Assembly (NCBI GenBank): GCA_034436375.1
Contig: DAOTVS010000330.1
Coordinates: 1-7,041, forward strand
Origin: DAOTVS01 sp034436375
GTDB lineage: Bacteria > Chloroflexota > Anaerolineae > SpSt-313
Length of the DNA: 7,041 nt
Reading direction: 5' to 3'
In this document: positions 1 through 5,938 of the stretch, piece by piece
Position numbering within the stretch: position 1 is the first letter of the stretch
Layout of the letters: each line of letters begins with the position of its first letter
Made by a program: the position numbers and the translations under genes
Notes under the pieces: generated by a model
What the model saw: only the letters and a program-made list of their open reading frames with translations
Told to the model about the DNA's origin: nothing
The model's database searches: none

Positions 1-1
1 G

Positions 2-283
2 CTCTCACTGCTGACCCTGATGGGAGCTGGTGCGGCACAGGTGCTGATGATGAACCTGGCCAATGCCCTGGTGCAGACACAATCACCGGATCACCTGCGT
101 GGGCGCGTGATGGGCGTCTACAGCTGGGTCTTTTTCGGCATGATGCCGTTGGGGGGCCTCCTGATGGGCGCCCTGGCCGAGCGCATTCACGAGCCGCTCA
201 GCATTGCGCTGGGTGCGGCCCTGGCCATGGCCTTTGCAGGGATGGTGTGGCTGTTCGAGCCCAAAGTGCGAGCGTTGGAATAG
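2..283 (+). CDS. MFS exporter, C-terminal end (5' partial)
   Basis: The reading frame is open from base 2 and ends with TAG at 281-283, so 93 C-terminal residues are visible and the start lies outside the window. The Met codon at 20 is internal: coding continues upstream of it in frame (LSLLTL). The segment PDHLRGRVMGVY is a cytoplasmic-loop motif of the EntS/YbdA-like (MFS_3) branch of the major facilitator superfamily. It is followed by two hydrophobic, glycine- and alanine-rich stretches that fit the last two membrane helices and by a short charged tail. Such proteins are proton-driven efflux pumps of the inner membrane; the substrate cannot be told from this fragment. Its stop codon lies one base from the stop codon of the convergent metal ATPase gene, leaving no room for a separate terminator. 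The family call is fairly sure; the subfamily is inferred. Confidence 0.85.
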   Translation, partial: LSLLTLMGAGAAQVLMMNLANALVQTQSPDHLRGRVMGVYSWVFFGMMPLGGLLMGALAERIHEPLSIALGAALAMAFAGMVWLFEPKVRALE

Positions 284-284
284 G

Positions 285-2873
285 CTATTTGCGCGCCAGC
301 CGCATGCCGTTGAGCGTCACAATGAGCGACGTGCCCGTATCGGCGAAAACGGCCGCCCACAGAGTGGCGATGCCGGCGATGGCTAGCACGACGAAGAGCG
401 CCTTGATGATGAGAGCAAAGGCGATGTTCTGCCGGATGATGTTCAGCGCGCGGCGGCTGAGCTGCAGCGTATCAGGCACTTTGGTCAGGTCGTCGCCCAT
501 GAGGGCGATATCGGCCGTCTCGAGGGCGGCATCAGTGCCGGCGGCGCCCATAGCGATGCCCACGGTAGCACGGGCCAGGGCAGGGGCATCGTTCACACCG
601 TCACCGACCATGGCGACGCTGCCGTACTCGGCCAGTAGTTCCTCCACGGCTTCCACCTTGTCGGCTGGCAGCAGGTTGGCGCGCACGGCATCTACCCCCA
701 CGGCGCGGCCGATGGCAGCCGCGGTGGAGGGATTATCGCCGGTGAGCATGATGATGTGCTGTAAGCCTGCCGCGCGCAACGCCTGCACGGCGGGGCGGGC
801 CTCTGGGCGCACCTGATCGGCTACGGCGATGGCGCCCAGCAGCCGGTTGGGCATGGTCTCCCCGTCTTGCGGGCAGTGGCCCAACAAAAAGACCGTCTTG
901 CCCTCCTGCTCCAGGCGCTCCAGGCGCCCCTCGGTCTCCTTGGGGATGGGCACGCAATCGCCCAGCAGGGCACGGTTGCCGATCATGAGGTCCTGGGCGT
1001 CGACCTCGCCGCGCGCTCCCCGGCCAGGCAGGGCTCGGAAATTGCGCGCCGGTGCGGGGCTGAGGCCGCGGTGCCGGGCCTCGCGCACCACCGCCTGGGC
1101 CAGCGGGTGCTCCGAGTTGCGCTCCAGCGCGGCGGCCAGGCCCAGGACCTCCTGCTCCGTCTGGCCGTTGAGAGCGATGATATCGGTCACGGCCGGGCGA
1201 CCTGCGGTGAGGGTGCCCGTCTTGTCCAAGGCAACGGCGTTCAGGCGGCCCGATTCCTCCAGGTAGCTGCCGCCCTTGATCAGCACACCGTCGCGGGCTG
1301 CGCGCCCCAGGGCCGAAACGATGGCCACCGGTGTGGAGATGACCAGCGCGCACGGGCAGGCAATGACCAGCAAGGTCAAGGCGCGGGCCACCCAGGCAAA
1401 GGCGTTGCCCCCAAAGGCCACCGTCGGGATGATGGCGACGGCCACGGCAATGCCGATCACCGCCGGCGTATAGATGCGCGCAAAGCGGTCGACAAAGCGC
1501 TGCGAGGGCGCCTTTTGCGCCTGCGCCTGCTCCACCAGTCGGACGATGCGGGCCAGGGTGCTGTCGGAGGGCGGCTCAGTGACGCGCTCGATCAGTGTGC
1601 CGAAACCGGAAACGGTGCCGGCGTAGAGGGGCGAGCCCGGCCCCTTGTCGACCGGGACCGATTCGCCGGTGATGGGGGCCTCGTTCACTGCCGAGCTGCC
1701 CTCCACCACCTCACCGTCAGCCGGGATGCGCTCGCCGGGGCGGATGCGCACCCGGTCGCCCACGTGCAAAGTCTCCACACGCACCCGCTCCTCGTGGTCG
1801 CCGTGGATAAGCGTCGCTTCCTGCGGCGCCAGCTCGATCAGGGAGCGTACCGCATTGCGCGCCCGATCGAGGGTAAAGGCCTCGAGTGTATTGCCCAGGG
1901 AGAAGAGAAAGACCACGACGGCCGCCTCGCTCCACTGGCCAATGGCAGCGGCGCCGATCACGGCCACGGTCATGAGCAGGTTCATGTCGATATTGCGGCT
2001 GGTGCGCAAGGCCGCAACCGCACTGCGCGCAATATCGGCCCCGCCGGCAACGATGCCCGCTGCATAAAAGAGGATGCCGACCCACGGCGGCAGCGGCAGG
2101 GCCGAGAAGATCGCCCCCAACGCCGCCCCGGCAGCGGCGGCCAGGGTGCGGCGGCCCCGGCGCTGGCTGAGCAGGAAATACCCAAAGTCGCGCTGGGGTT
2201 GCGGACGGGCCACCTCGCCCGTCTCCAGGCGCGCCGTGTAGCCCGCCTGCGCCACCACATCGGTGATCGCGTGCACCAGGTCGCCAGTGCCCGAGACGGT
2301 CACCTCCAGGGTGGCGTTGGCGAAATCGATAGCGGCGCTATCGACGCCGGGGACGCTCGCCACCACCCCTTCCAGGCTCTTGGCGCAATCGGCGCAGTCC
2401 AACCCCTCCAGCCGGAAGCGCAGGGAGCGCGCCCCGGCCTCGGCCACGCCATAGCCCAACTCGCGGATGCGGTCCACGATGCGGTCGCGGTCCGTCTGCT
2501 CGCTGTCATAGGTCACATCGACCCGGCCGAGGGCAAACTCCACCCGGGCCGAGAGCACCCCGGGCATCTTGGCCAGTGCATCTTCGATGGAGCGGGCGCA
2601 TTCGGGGCAGTCCATCTCGGTCACGTTCAGCGTCTCGTGGCGATAGCGCCGGCCGACAACGCCCGCAGCGATATCCATCGCTGCCCTGAGGTCTTCTGCA
2701 GAGGTCATAGCCGGGTCGTAGCGTACGATGATCTGGTCGCCCTCGGGCGTCAGCTGCGCTGCTTGCACCCCCGGGCGCTCCTGCACCCGCTGCAGGAGGC
2801 TCTCCACGCAGGCGCCACAATCGGCCGCCTGCGGCAGCACCAGTTTGAGATCGAAGACTTGATCCCTCTGCAA
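285..2873 (-). CDS. cadA: P1B-type Zn/Cd/Pb-exporting ATPase (CadA/ZntA type), three N-terminal metal-binding domains
   Basis: This 862-residue membrane pump uses ATP to expel soft divalent metals. Three N-terminal HMA-like domains carry CxxC pairs at C19/C22, C89/C92 and C160/C163. Eight membrane helices can be placed at about 242-261, 264-283, 296-314, 316-335, 466-486, 496-520, 812-832 and 834-855. Catalytic motifs are intact: TGES at 402-405, CPC at 506-508, phosphorylated Asp in DKTGT at 550, SEHPLA around 587-592 and GDGVND at 757-762. K824 followed by D845-T-G in the last two helices is the Zn/Cd/Pb (P1B-2) signature, which argues against copper transport. The start is TTG: GGAGG sits six bases upstream and no ATG lies nearby in frame. 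Most relatives have one or two HMA domains, so three is on the high side; the first is the most diverged. It is the second gene of an operon with the CadC-type repressor, 64 bases downstream of it. The choice among Zn, Cd and Pb cannot be made from sequence. Confidence 0.96.
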   Translation of the reverse strand: MQRDQVFDLKLVLPQAADCGACVESLLQRVQERPGVQAAQLTPEGDQIIVRYDPAMTSAEDLRAAMDIAAGVVGRRYRHETLNVTEMDCPECARSIEDALAKMPGVLSARVEFALGRVDVTYDSEQTDRDRIVDRIRELGYGVAEAGARSLRFRLEGLDCADCAKSLEGVVASVPGVDSAAIDFANATLEVTVSGTGDLVHAITDVVAQAGYTARLETGEVARPQPQRDFGYFLLSQRRGRRTLAAAAGAALGAIFSALPLPPWVGILFYAAGIVAGGADIARSAVAALRTSRNIDMNLLMTVAVIGAAAIGQWSEAAVVVFLFSLGNTLEAFTLDRARNAVRSLIELAPQEATLIHGDHEERVRVETLHVGDRVRIRPGERIPADGEVVEGSSAVNEAPITGESVPVDKGPGSPLYAGTVSGFGTLIERVTEPPSDSTLARIVRLVEQAQAQKAPSQRFVDRFARIYTPAVIGIAVAVAIIPTVAFGGNAFAWVARALTLLVIACPCALVISTPVAIVSALGRAARDGVLIKGGSYLEESGRLNAVALDKTGTLTAGRPAVTDIIALNGQTEQEVLGLAAALERNSEHPLAQAVVREARHRGLSPAPARNFRALPGRGARGEVDAQDLMIGNRALLGDCVPIPKETEGRLERLEQEGKTVFLLGHCPQDGETMPNRLLGAIAVADQVRPEARPAVQALRAAGLQHIIMLTGDNPSTAAAIGRAVGVDAVRANLLPADKVEAVEELLAEYGSVAMVGDGVNDAPALARATVGIAMGAAGTDAALETADIALMGDDLTKVPDTLQLSRRALNIIRQNIAFALIIKALFVVLAIAGIATLWAAVFADTGTSLIVTLNGMRLARK

Positions 2874-2877
2874 AAAG

Positions 2878-2885
2878 CACCTCCC
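2878..2885 (-). promoter_or_regulatory. Ribosome binding site for the TTG start of the metal ATPase
   Basis: Read on the minus strand this is GGGAGGTG, a near-complete Shine-Dalgarno sequence. Its GGAGG core ends six bases before the TTG at 2873. It decides the start, because no ATG or GTG in frame nearby has such a site. The 3' arm of the hairpin at 2885-2900 abuts it. Confidence 0.8.
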
Positions 2886-2900
2886 TGTCGCCCACGACAG
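2885..2900 (-). repeat. Hairpin touching the ATPase ribosome binding site
   Basis: CTGTCG and CGACAG form a perfect 6-bp stem around a 4-base loop. In the mRNA (minus strand) the stem ends where the GGAGG of the downstream ribosome binding site begins, so it could affect initiation at the TTG codon. It also shares the CTGTC/GACAG core with the neighbouring palindrome at 2899-2932, so arms of the two could pair with each other. The pairing is seen in the sequence; a regulatory role is inferred. Confidence 0.5.
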
Positions 2901-2932
2901 ACCTGACAGGTTTCGGGAAATCTGTCAGGCCT
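2899..2932 (-). repeat. 34-base palindrome between the repressor and ATPase genes
   Basis: The arms CCTGACAG (2902-2909) and CTGTCAGG (2922-2929) are perfectly complementary. The stem continues inward as TTTC/GAAA after one G/T mismatch, and outward by two more pairs after one A/C mismatch. It lies five bases beyond the repressor stop codon. No T-run follows in the direction of transcription, so it does not look like an intrinsic terminator. An RNA-processing or stabilising hairpin between operon genes, or a dispersed intergenic palindrome, would both fit. Similar 'acctgacaggttt' palindromes are, from memory, common between genes in Chloroflexota; this was not checked. Confidence 0.6.
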
Positions 2933-2937
2933 ACTCT

Positions 2938-3294
2938 CTACTCATGGCTCACATGATCCATGCCCGACCGGAAAAGATCCCGAATGTGATCATCATCGAG
3001 CGAGTAATAGACCATGCGCCCCCGCTTGTCACCCTTGACCAGGCGCAGCGTGCGCAAAAGGCGCAACTGATGTGAGATGGCCGATTGGCTCATCCCCAGC
3101 GCCGCTGACAGGTCGCACACACACAGCTCAGCCTGGCTGAGGGCAGAGAGAATACGGATGCGCGTGGGGTCGCCCAGCGCTTTGAAAATCTCGGCGAGGC
3201 GAGTCGCGGTGAGCCCATCGATCAGACGCGGCATGATCTGCCGCACCCGTTCCTGGTCGATGCAGGTCACCTCACAGCGGTCAAGGGGATCCAT
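2938..3294 (-). CDS. cadC: CadC-type ArsR/SmtB metal-sensing repressor with two metal sites
   Basis: This 118-residue winged-helix repressor leaves its operator when it binds metal. The recognition region contains ELCVCDL, then the HTH segment around SQSAISHQLRLLR (about 69-81) and a wing ending in RMVYYSL. Cysteines C7, C11, C58 and C60 occupy the same positions as the four thiolate ligands of the plasmid pI258 CadC alpha-3N site, which binds Cd, Pb and Bi. D101, H103, H114 and H117 have the spacing of the alpha-5 zinc site; the last ligand is His, as in CzrA, rather than the Glu of SmtB. The ATG at 3292-3294 is preferred because it keeps the C7/C11 spacing. Its ribosome binding site is weak (GGCAGG, offset) and the leader is short. 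The ATPase gene follows 64 bases downstream, giving a repressor-pump operon that is probably autoregulated through the operator at 3320-3339. Confidence 0.95.
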   Translation of the reverse strand: MDPLDRCEVTCIDQERVRQIMPRLIDGLTATRLAEIFKALGDPTRIRILSALSQAELCVCDLSAALGMSQSAISHQLRLLRTLRLVKGDKRGRMVYYSLDDDHIRDLFRSGMDHVSHE

Positions 3295-3316
3295 GGTCAG
3301 GCCTGCCTGTCGGTGT

Positions 3317-3344
3317 AATATATGAGCATATGTTCATATGTCAG
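3317..3344 (-). promoter_or_regulatory. Promoter of the cadC-cadA operon
   Basis: On the minus strand, CTGACA (plus 3339-3344) and TATATT (plus 3317-3322) each match the sigma-70-type consensus at five of six positions and are 16 bases apart. The predicted transcription start near 3310 leaves a leader of about 15 bases before the ATG. The spacer is almost filled by the operator palindrome, as expected for an ArsR-family repressed promoter. The transcription start itself is inferred. Confidence 0.7.
3320..3339 (-). promoter_or_regulatory. ArsR/SmtB-type operator palindrome
   Basis: This 20-base inverted repeat is centred between 3329 and 3330, with one mismatched pair (3326/3333). The half-sites, TATGAGCA on the plus strand and TATGAACA on the minus strand, resemble the TGAAC/GTTCA-containing operators known for SmtB, CzrA and related repressors. 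It lies between and partly over the -35 and -10 elements of the only promoter seen here, 26 bases upstream of the repressor start codon. Bound repressor would block RNA polymerase directly. Confidence 0.8.
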
Positions 3345-3438
3345 TATACCACGGATGCAGGACCCGGTCAAAAGCAGCGAGGAGGGTGATGAGCCCAGTT
3401 CATTCTCTGGGGCGAACAGAGAGTCTCCGTGTGTGGCG
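3345..3438. other. Non-coding spacer with no recognised feature
   Basis: This is the operon-proximal part of the 416-base gap between the metal operon promoter and the kinase gene. No conserved-looking reading frame, RNA gene or strong repeat was seen. A short GAG-rich stretch and a weak CTCT/GAGAG pairing near 3395-3422 are not convincing. The open frames that cross it on the minus strand run through the palindromic element and look fortuitous. Confidence 0.5.
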
Positions 3439-3652
3439 TTTCGCCTGCGCGTGTCATCCTTCGCTCCGCTGTTGAGAACGTTGCGCGCATGACGCAGGTA
3501 GGATACCTCGCTTGGGCGATGCTCGCCATGCCGTGCTGCCTGTTTGTCCGCTCGGCATGACATGCTTGCGAGAGGCTCGCTGCTCAACGTTCTCTGCTTG
3601 GCACAGGGTTCCGGGAACCCTGGGGTACTCAGGATAACACGCGCAGGCGAAA
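3439..3652. repeat. 214-base multi-hairpin inverted-repeat element
   Basis: The outer arms 3439-3460 and 3631-3652 are 22 bases each and complementary at 21 positions. Nested inside are GAGAACGTTG (3474-3483) with its complement at 3585-3594, and CATGCCG (3527-3533) with CGGCATG (3553-3559). Local hairpins lie between the arms: AGGTA/TACCT (3496-3508), GCGA/TCGC (3516-3526), GCGAG/CTCGC (3568-3580) and CAGGGTT/AACCCTG (3604-3622). Almost the whole stretch can therefore fold into a branched structure on either strand. Segments such as ATCCTTCGCTCCGCT and CTCAGGATAACAC resemble, from memory, widespread short intergenic repeats of bacteria. A non-coding repeat or MITE-like element is the most likely identity; a structured RNA is an alternative. 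No target-site duplication was seen. The element ends 58 bases before the kinase gene's -10. Confidence 0.65.
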
Positions 3653-3685
3653 GGCTGGCATCCCCTTGCTCCAGGAGTGAAATCG

Positions 3686-3705
3686 CACCCATAACGCAAT
3701 GGGTG
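3686..3705 (+). promoter_or_regulatory. Inverted repeat upstream of the kinase -10, candidate operator
   Basis: CACCCAT (3686-3692) and ATGGGTG (3699-3705) are perfect complements around six bases. The repeat occupies the place where the -35 hexamer should be (about 3687-3693), and no -35 consensus is present. Binding of a dimeric regulator here, as an activator compensating for the missing -35 or as a repressor, is inferred. The regulator is unknown. Confidence 0.5.
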
Positions 3706-3710
3706 TATAG

Positions 3711-3716
3711 TATAAT
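3711..3716 (+). promoter_or_regulatory. -10 element of the kinase gene promoter
   Basis: TATAAT is an exact -10 consensus, 44 bases upstream of the kinase start codon. No matching -35 lies 16 to 18 bases upstream; that position is covered by the inverted repeat at 3686-3705. Promoter function is inferred from position and match. Confidence 0.55.
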
Positions 3717-3746
3717 CGAGACAGTCGCCAGCCCGAGAGAGTTCCC

Positions 3747-3752
3747 AGGAGG
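3747..3752 (+). promoter_or_regulatory. Ribosome binding site of the kinase gene
   Basis: AGGAGG ends eight bases before the ATG at 3761. It is a full Shine-Dalgarno match and fixes the start of the kinase. Confidence 0.85.
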
Positions 3753-3760
3753 CAGTCCCG

Positions 3761-5938
3761 ATGACGATCGAGACGGTGGTAAACCTGGAGGATTTGCGGA
3801 GTGAGCTGGGGCGCCGTCTGACGCTCCTGCTCATGGTGGCCACGGGGTTCTTTGTGACCCTCTTTTTGCCCATGATTCCTTACCCTGGGCTGCCCTCCTT
3901 GCTGCTCTTCCTGTTGTTTCTGTGGGGTGCAGCCACCTGGCTGGTCTCCTATGGCCGGCCGGTCTTGTCGCGCTACATGCTCGTTTTCGGCATGCTGGGT
4001 GCGCTTCTGGCCGGCATGGCCCTGCTGAACGATCCCTGGCTGCCCTGGCTGGGGATACTGCTGATCCTGATGGGCGCCATGTTGATCCCCTGGGCCGACC
4101 TCCTCAGTGCCGCGCTTATTGCGGCGCTCGCTGCGGGGCTGAACCTGAGCGGTCTGCGCGCTTATCCCCTCGATCACCTCTGGGCTGTGCTGGCTCTGGC
4201 CGTGGCCACGGCCAGGTTTGGGGTACGTACGATGTATACGGCCCTCGACTGGGTCTCGCGCCTGCAGGAGCGGACAGTTCGCTTGTTGGAGGAAGCGCGG
4301 GATCGCCAGGGTGAGCTCAATAGCACCCTGAAATCGCTGGATCTGGCCTATCACCTGCAGCGCCGCACTCAGGATGAGCTCCTGATCGCTCGCCGGCAGG
4401 CCGAGGAAGCGCGGCGCATGAAAGAGCAGTTTGCAGCCAATATCAGCCACGAGCTGCGCACACCCCTGGCCCTGATCTTGGGGTTCAGCGAGGTGATGCA
4501 CCGCACACCCCAAGTCTATGGCGATATGGCCTGGCCCCCCACCCTGCGCCGCGACGTCTACCAGATCTACCGCAACAGCCGGCACCTGCTGGAGATGATC
4601 GACGATGTGCTGGACCTCTCCCGCTTTGAGATCGTGGGTTTTACCCTGAACAAAGAGCCTACCCCTCTCACGCCCCTGCTGCAGGGGGCCGCCGAGATCG
4701 CCCAAAGCCTCTTCCGCGGGCAGCCCGTCCAGCTGGAGGTGATGGTGCCCCCCGACCTGCCCACCCTGGAGATTGACCCCACGCGCATACGCCAGGTACT
4801 GCTGAACCTGCTCTCCAACGCCCGCCGCTTTACCCCGCAGGGGAAGGTGCGCCTGGAAGCGCACTGCACCGATGGGGAAGTGACCGTCAGTGTCAGTGAT
4901 ACCGGCCGCGGCATCCCCGCCGACAAGCTGCCCATGATCTTTGACGAGTTCTACCAGGTCGATGCCTCTCTGCGGCGCGGCCAGGGTGGGGCCGGGCTCG
5001 GGTTGGCCATCTGCAAGCGCTTTGTCCAGGTCCATGGCGGCCGCATCTGGGCCGAAAGCCAGGAAGGTGCTGGCTCAACCTTTTCCTTCAGCCTGCCTGT
5101 GCCCGGGCTCAGGCCCGCTCTGCCCAATCTCACCATGCAGCGCCCCGTCGATCGATCGCCCAGCGGCGCTCACCCTGCGCTCCTGGTGCTCGATCCCGAT
5201 GCCGACGTGGCCGCGCTGGTGCGCCGGCGTGTGGAGGGCTATACGGTCGTGCCGGTGCCGGCAACTAGCGGGCTGGCGGGGGCGGTGGCGCTCTACCGGC
5301 CGCGCGCCATCATCTGCAATGTGGCGCCAGGAAAGGCTTTACCGTTTGACCCCTCGGCCCTGCCCGCAGTGCCCATCATCCAGTGCTCCCTGCCCAAGTA
5401 TGGTTGGGTCGCCGAAGACCTGGGGGTCGCCGCCTGCCTGGCTAAGCCCATTGCCGCCCAGCAGCTCTTAGAGCAGATAGACCGTCTGGGCAAGGTGCGC
5501 GATATCATGATCATCGACGATGACCGCGGCTTTTGCCAATTCCTGGAGCGCATCCTGGCGGTGAGCGGCCAGGGCTTTGTAGTGCGCCACGCCTACGATG
5601 GGGAAGAAGGGCTCCTGGCGATGCGTGTTCGTCGGCCCGACCTGGTGCTGCTGGACCTCATCATGCCGCACGTGGATGGGTTCCAGGTGCTGCAAGAGAT
5701 GCACGGCGACCCTACACTGGCACAGACGCCTGTGATGGTGCTGACCGCCGCCAGCAATGACGATGACATGCTGGCGCGCCGTAGCGACCGCATTGCCGTC
5801 TCCCGGCGCGATGGCTTGCGCCCTGTCGAAGCCCTGCGTTGCTTGCAGGCCATGCTCGATGTGATCGATGCGCATTACGACGATCAACCTACAACACCGC
5901 CAGCTCATGCAACGCGCCCAGGATATCATCCTGGCTGA
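3761..5938 (+). CDS. Membrane hybrid histidine kinase with a degenerate and a second receiver domain
   Basis: This 725-residue sensor kinase begins with about six membrane helices (roughly 20-40, 46-64, 72-90, 94-111, 112-130, 138-157) and has no large extracytoplasmic loop. A likely coiled coil spans 165-225. The dimerisation/phosphorylation domain has H230 in SHELRTP. The ATP-binding domain has N349/N353, D380 in DTGRGI and G412 in GAGLGLAI, so autophosphorylation should work. A receiver-like domain follows (about 473-575): acidic D478/D480 and K562-P are kept, but the phospho-acceptor position is N520, so it probably cannot be phosphorylated. The second receiver (about 583-700) has D586-D588, D632 in LLDLIMP and T662; the usual Lys is absent, with Arg (682/683) near that place. 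The last 16 residues are a proline-rich tail encoded opposite the convergent gene. The signal and partner are unknown; membrane or intramembrane sensing is inferred from the topology. Confidence 0.93.
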   Translation: MTIETVVNLEDLRSELGRRLTLLLMVATGFFVTLFLPMIPYPGLPSLLLFLLFLWGAATWLVSYGRPVLSRYMLVFGMLGALLAGMALLNDPWLPWLGILLILMGAMLIPWADLLSAALIAALAAGLNLSGLRAYPLDHLWAVLALAVATARFGVRTMYTALDWVSRLQERTVRLLEEARDRQGELNSTLKSLDLAYHLQRRTQDELLIARRQAEEARRMKEQFAANISHELRTPLALILGFSEVMHRTPQVYGDMAWPPTLRRDVYQIYRNSRHLLEMIDDVLDLSRFEIVGFTLNKEPTPLTPLLQGAAEIAQSLFRGQPVQLEVMVPPDLPTLEIDPTRIRQVLLNLLSNARRFTPQGKVRLEAHCTDGEVTVSVSDTGRGIPADKLPMIFDEFYQVDASLRRGQGGAGLGLAICKRFVQVHGGRIWAESQEGAGSTFSFSLPVPGLRPALPNLTMQRPVDRSPSGAHPALLVLDPDADVAALVRRRVEGYTVVPVPATSGLAGAVALYRPRAIICNVAPGKALPFDPSALPAVPIIQCSLPKYGWVAEDLGVAACLAKPIAAQQLLEQIDRLGKVRDIMIIDDDRGFCQFLERILAVSGQGFVVRHAYDGEEGLLAMRVRRPDLVLLDLIMPHVDGFQVLQEMHGDPTLAQTPVMVLTAASNDDDMLARRSDRIAVSRRDGLRPVEALRCLQAMLDVIDAHYDDQPTTPPAHATRPGYHPG
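5889..5938. other. 50-base convergent coding overlap
   Basis: The 3' ends of the kinase gene (stop TGA at 5936-5938) and of the receiver-protein gene (stop TAG at 5889-5891) overlap tail to tail. On the minus strand the bases encode the conserved last helix of a receiver domain. On the plus strand they encode a proline-rich tail beyond the kinase's second receiver. The minus-strand reading is therefore the older constraint, and the kinase tail is probably an extension after loss of an earlier stop. No terminator fits in the overlap. Confidence 0.8.

Noticed and set aside
20..22. Met codon as the start of the MFS gene
   Set aside because: A 12-helix transporter cannot start here with only two helices left, and the upstream codons continue a hydrophobic segment.
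867..2906. Plus-strand open frame of 679 codons opposite the metal ATPase
   Set aside because: It is antisense to a gene with all P-type ATPase motifs intact. Its product is low-complexity, rich in Gly, Ala, Arg, His and Asp, with no recognisable domain, as expected for a stop-poor shadow frame in GC-rich DNA.
2899..2932. Palindrome as an intrinsic terminator between repressor and ATPase genes
   Set aside because: No T-run follows on the minus strand, and the downstream gene has no other visible promoter, so termination here would cut off the pump.
3604..3622. CAGGGTTCC-G-GGAACCCTG as a stand-alone operator or terminator
   Set aside because: It is a near-perfect dyad but lies within the larger hairpin-rich element, has no following T-run, and is about 90 bases from the nearest promoter element. 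It is reported as part of that element.
3297..3873. Minus-strand open frames of 131 and 139 codons in the intergenic region, and a plus-strand one at 3544-3804
   Set aside because: They cross the palindromic element and the promoters, have no convincing ribosome binding sites, and show no domain or plausible composition. The 3544-3804 frame also overlaps the kinase start.
3629..5035. Minus-strand open frame of 468 codons opposite the histidine kinase
   Set aside because: It runs antisense through the conserved kinase boxes and gives a Gln/Gly-rich product without domains. The kinase has a strong ribosome binding site and full motifs.
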